Shown here: positions 4,983 through 6,173 of the stretch, in pieces
Position numbering within the stretch: the stretch's first letter is position 1
How the letters are laid out: each line of letters starts with the position of its first letter
NCBI GenBank assembly: GCA_029986195.1
Contig: DALTYF010000064.1
Span: 1-6,173, forward strand
Source of the DNA: Methanocorpusculum sp.
GTDB taxonomy: Archaea > Halobacteriota > Methanomicrobia > Methanomicrobiales > Methanocorpusculaceae
Direction of reading: 5' to 3'
DNA: 6,173 bases
Translations under genes and position numbers: made by a program
The notes under the pieces: model-generated
What the model was told of the DNA's origin: nothing
Database searches by the model: none
What the model saw: the letters and a program-made list of their open reading frames with translations, nothing else

Positions 4983-5405
4983 ATGGTAACAGTTATTGAT
5001 GGAGAGAATCTTCTGCTCGGCAGAATGTGCAGCCTTGTTGCCCAGCGCATTCTTGCAGGTGAGGAGATCGCTATTATCAACGCCGAAAAGGTCATCGTCT
5101 CCGGTTCCCGTGCGATGGTCATGGAAGAGTACTATGTAAAGCGCGTTCGCGGTTCCGTTGAAGGCGGTCCGTTCTACCCGAGACGCCCGGATCAGATCGT
5201 CAAACGCACGGTCCGCGGCATGATCCCGTACAAGACCCGGCCCGGAGCAGCAGCATTCCGCCGCGTCAAGGCCTACGTCGGTGTTCCTTATGAACTTAAG
5301 GACGCAGAGGCAGAGGTTCTTGAGGCAGCACACCGCGACCGGTTAAGCAGCGCACGCTACGTCACCGTTGGCGCAATCAGCACCAACCTTGGAGCAAAGT
5401 ACTAA
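4983..5405 (+). CDS. rpl13: Large ribosomal subunit protein uL13
   Basis: uL13 is an early-assembling 23S rRNA-binding protein of the large subunit. The 140-residue product fits the archaeal family. The N-terminal half has [24 protein letters not shown] (4-27) with the [10 protein letters not shown] strand (32-41). The hallmark [26 protein letters not shown] is at 75-100, followed by a C-terminal helix and [16 protein letters not shown]. The ATG at 4983 has AGGTGA (4971-4976) six bases ahead, overlapping the rpl18e stop. The uL13-uS9 pair is conserved in all domains of life. Confidence 0.96.
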   Translation: MVTVIDGENLLLGRMCSLVAQRILAGEEIAIINAEKVIVSGSRAMVMEEYYVKRVRGSVEGGPFYPRRPDQIVKRTVRGMIPYKTRPGAAAFRRVKAYVGVPYELKDAEAEVLEAAHRDRLSSARYVTVGAISTNLGAKY

Positions 5406-5412
5406 GAGGTGG
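5406..5412 (+). promoter_or_regulatory. Ribosome binding site deciding the rps9 start
   Basis: GAGGTGG directly follows the rpl13 stop and lies six bases before ATG 5419. A longer in-frame start at 5368, inside rpl13, has no such site and would add 17 unconserved residues. Confidence 0.75.
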
Positions 5413-5418
5413 AAAAAG

Positions 5419-5817
5419 ATGAAGATCATTAACACCAGTGGTAAGAGAAAGACGGCAATTGCACGCGCTACCCTCAGAGAGGGTAAGGGCAGAGTCCGTA
5501 TCAACTCCGTTCCGCTCGAGGTCTACGGCAGCGAGATCATCCGCATGAAGATTGCCGAGGCAATCGCTCTCGCACCGGGTGCAATCGACAATGTCGACGT
5601 TGACATTGATGTCTCCGGCGGCGGTGTCATGGGCCAGGCAGAGGCTGTCCGCACGGCACTCGGCCGCGGCATTCTGAACTGGACCAACGACCCGCACATC
5701 AAAGAGGTTTACCTCAGCTACGACCGTACGCTTCTGGTCAACGATTCCCGTCAGAAGGAAGCCAAGAAGCCGCATGGACGCGGTGCACGTGCACGGTTCC
5801 AGAAATCGTACCGTTAA
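5419..5817 (+). CDS. rps9: Small ribosomal subunit protein uS9
   Basis: uS9 belongs to the head of the small subunit, and its C-terminal tail reaches the P-site tRNA. The product has 132 residues from ATG 5419. Family marks are TSGKRKTAIARATLREGKGRVRIN (6-29) and DVSGGGVMGQAEAVRTALGRGI (64-85). The invariant tail RGARARFQKSYR ends in the usual Ser-Tyr-Arg. The start is fixed by GAGGTGG at 5406-5412. It lies 13 bases from rpl13 and is followed by an unusually long 93-base gap before rpoN. Confidence 0.96.
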   Translation: MKIINTSGKRKTAIARATLREGKGRVRINSVPLEVYGSEIIRMKIAEAIALAPGAIDNVDVDIDVSGGGVMGQAEAVRTALGRGILNWTNDPHIKEVYLSYDRTLLVNDSRQKEAKKPHGRGARARFQKSYR

Positions 5818-5829
5818 ATCATTCGCTTT

Positions 5830-5845
5830 CAGAACATATGTTCTG
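5830..5845. repeat. Perfect 16-bp palindrome between rps9 and rpoN
   Basis: CAGAACATATGTTCTG is fully self-complementary. It could be a binding site for a dimeric regulator or, in RNA, a 6-bp stem with loop ATAT. It lies 12 bases after the rps9 stop, just ahead of a stronger hairpin. Confidence 0.5.
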
Positions 5846-5848
5846 CAG

Positions 5849-5869
5849 GGGAGTGAGCTTCTCACTCCC
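5849..5869 (+). other. 9-bp hairpin between rps9 and rpoN
   Basis: GGGAGTGAG (5849-5857) and CTCACTCCC (5861-5869) pair perfectly around CTT, the strongest hairpin of the operon. Only a short ATTT follows, so it is not a typical U-rich terminator. It may be a partial terminator, an mRNA stabiliser for rps9, or a processing site that sets rpoN levels. Confidence 0.55.
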
Positions 5870-5910
5870 ATTTGCAAAACAACAGATTAATAACCTTAGA
5901 AGGATAACTA

Positions 5911-6099
5911 ATGATACCAGTTCGATGTTTCACCTGTGGAAAGGTAATTTCCACGGCATGGGAAGAATATCAACAGCGTAAAGCTGCCGGTGAAGATCCG
6001 AAAGACATTCTCGACTCTCTCGGACTTGAGCGGTACTGCTGCAGACGCATGCTTCTCTCGCACAAAGAGACTGTTGATGAGCTGTATCCCTACACGTGA
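5911..6099 (+). CDS. rpoN: DNA-directed RNA polymerase subunit N (Rpo10)
   Basis: Rpo10 (related to Rpb10) is a small zinc protein that binds the Rpo3-Rpo11 dimer and joins it to the large polymerase subunits. The product has 62 residues, typical of the family. It starts [14 protein letters not shown]6 and C9 with the pair C43-C44 (RYCCRRML) form the conserved zinc site. The [20 protein letters not shown] stretch is highly conserved. The ATG at 5911 has AAGGA about six bases ahead. No convincing TATA box fits the 93-base gap before it, so it is probably read from the ribosomal operon. It is unrelated to bacterial sigma-54, which has the same gene name. Confidence 0.97.
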   Translation: MIPVRCFTCGKVISTAWEEYQQRKAAGEDPKDILDSLGLERYCCRRMLLSHKETVDELYPYT

Positions 6100-6113
6100 T
6101 GCATGAATGATGC

Positions 6114-6173
6114 GGGGTCGTAGGGTAGCCTGGACCATCCTATTACGTTCGGGACGTAGTGACCTGAGTTCGA
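6114..6173 (+). tRNA. tRNA-Pro (anticodon CGG), 3' end cut by the window edge
   Basis: The 5' acceptor strand is GGGGTCG (6114-6120). The D arm has the conserved A14, GG and A21 (TAGGGTAGCCTGGACCATCCTA, written in part). The anticodon stem TTACG/CGTAG encloses the loop TTCGGGA, giving anticodon CGG, which reads CCG proline codons. The T arm begins CTGAG-TTCGA and the window ends inside its loop, so the acceptor 3' strand is not seen. It starts 14 bases after the rpoN stop with no promoter between, so it is probably cut from the operon transcript. Confidence 0.9.

Noticed and set aside
4653..5333. 226-codon - strand frame opposite rpl18e and rpl13
   Set aside because: Shadow of two conserved ribosomal protein genes. 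Composition is unlike a real protein and no motif is seen.
5368..5418. Upstream in-frame start for rps9 inside rpl13
   Set aside because: The added 17 residues are not part of uS9, and the ATG at 5419 has a strong, well-spaced Shine-Dalgarno.
5881..5893. AT-rich GATTAATAACC as a dedicated rpoN promoter
   Set aside because: A start about 25 bases downstream would fall at or past the rpoN ATG and would exclude its Shine-Dalgarno, so it does not fit.

Overview
The window is chromosomal DNA from a euryarchaeal methanogen, most likely of the Methanomicrobiales and possibly a Methanocorpusculum relative (the taxon is inferred from gene content and general familiarity, not from a search). Archaeal markers are aIF2-beta, Rpo3/RpoD with iron-sulfur motifs, Rpo10, Rpo11, eL18 encoded between rpoD and uL13, Shine-Dalgarno (SD) sites of the AGGTGA/GGAGG type, and a tRNA-Ser gene without an encoded CCA.

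Layout. Positions 1-190: non-coding leader with a short GC-rich hairpin and weak TATA-like elements. Positions 191-805 (+): translation initiation factor aIF2-beta with a C-terminal TRAM domain. Positions 806-858: two-way terminator between convergent genes. Positions 859-1581 (-): small alpha/beta hydrolase. Positions 1654-1926 (-): rpoL, RNA polymerase subunit Rpo11. Positions 1927-2187: divergent promoter region followed by a GC-rich stretch with strong RNA folding potential, a candidate unannotated small RNA or tRNA leader. Positions 2188-2272 (+): tRNA-Ser(GCT). Positions 2273-2363: leader rich in short hairpins. Positions 2364-6099 (+): tightly packed operon rps13 - rps4 - rps11 - rpoD - rpl18e - rpl13 - rps9 - rpoN. 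Positions 6114-6173 (+): 5' part of tRNA-Pro(CGG), cut by the window edge.

The genes form an information-processing block: five ribosomal proteins of the uS13/uS4/uS11 and uL13/uS9 groups plus eL18, an initiation factor that helps deliver Met-tRNAi, two tRNAs, and all three proteins of the RNA polymerase assembly platform (Rpo3, Rpo10, Rpo11). Within the operon almost every gene has a clear SD and intergenic gaps are 0-16 nt, except a 93-nt gap before rpoN that holds a perfect palindrome and a 9-bp hairpin. The only non-informational gene is the alpha/beta hydrolase.

The coding content is largely ordinary core genome. The parts worth a second look are non-coding: the folded region before tRNA-Ser, the switch-like hairpins over the rps13 start, and the paired hairpins before rpoN. 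RpoD, with eight Fe-S cysteines plus a four-cysteine zinc-type loop, is the most notable protein. I found no mobile element, CRISPR array or defence system.
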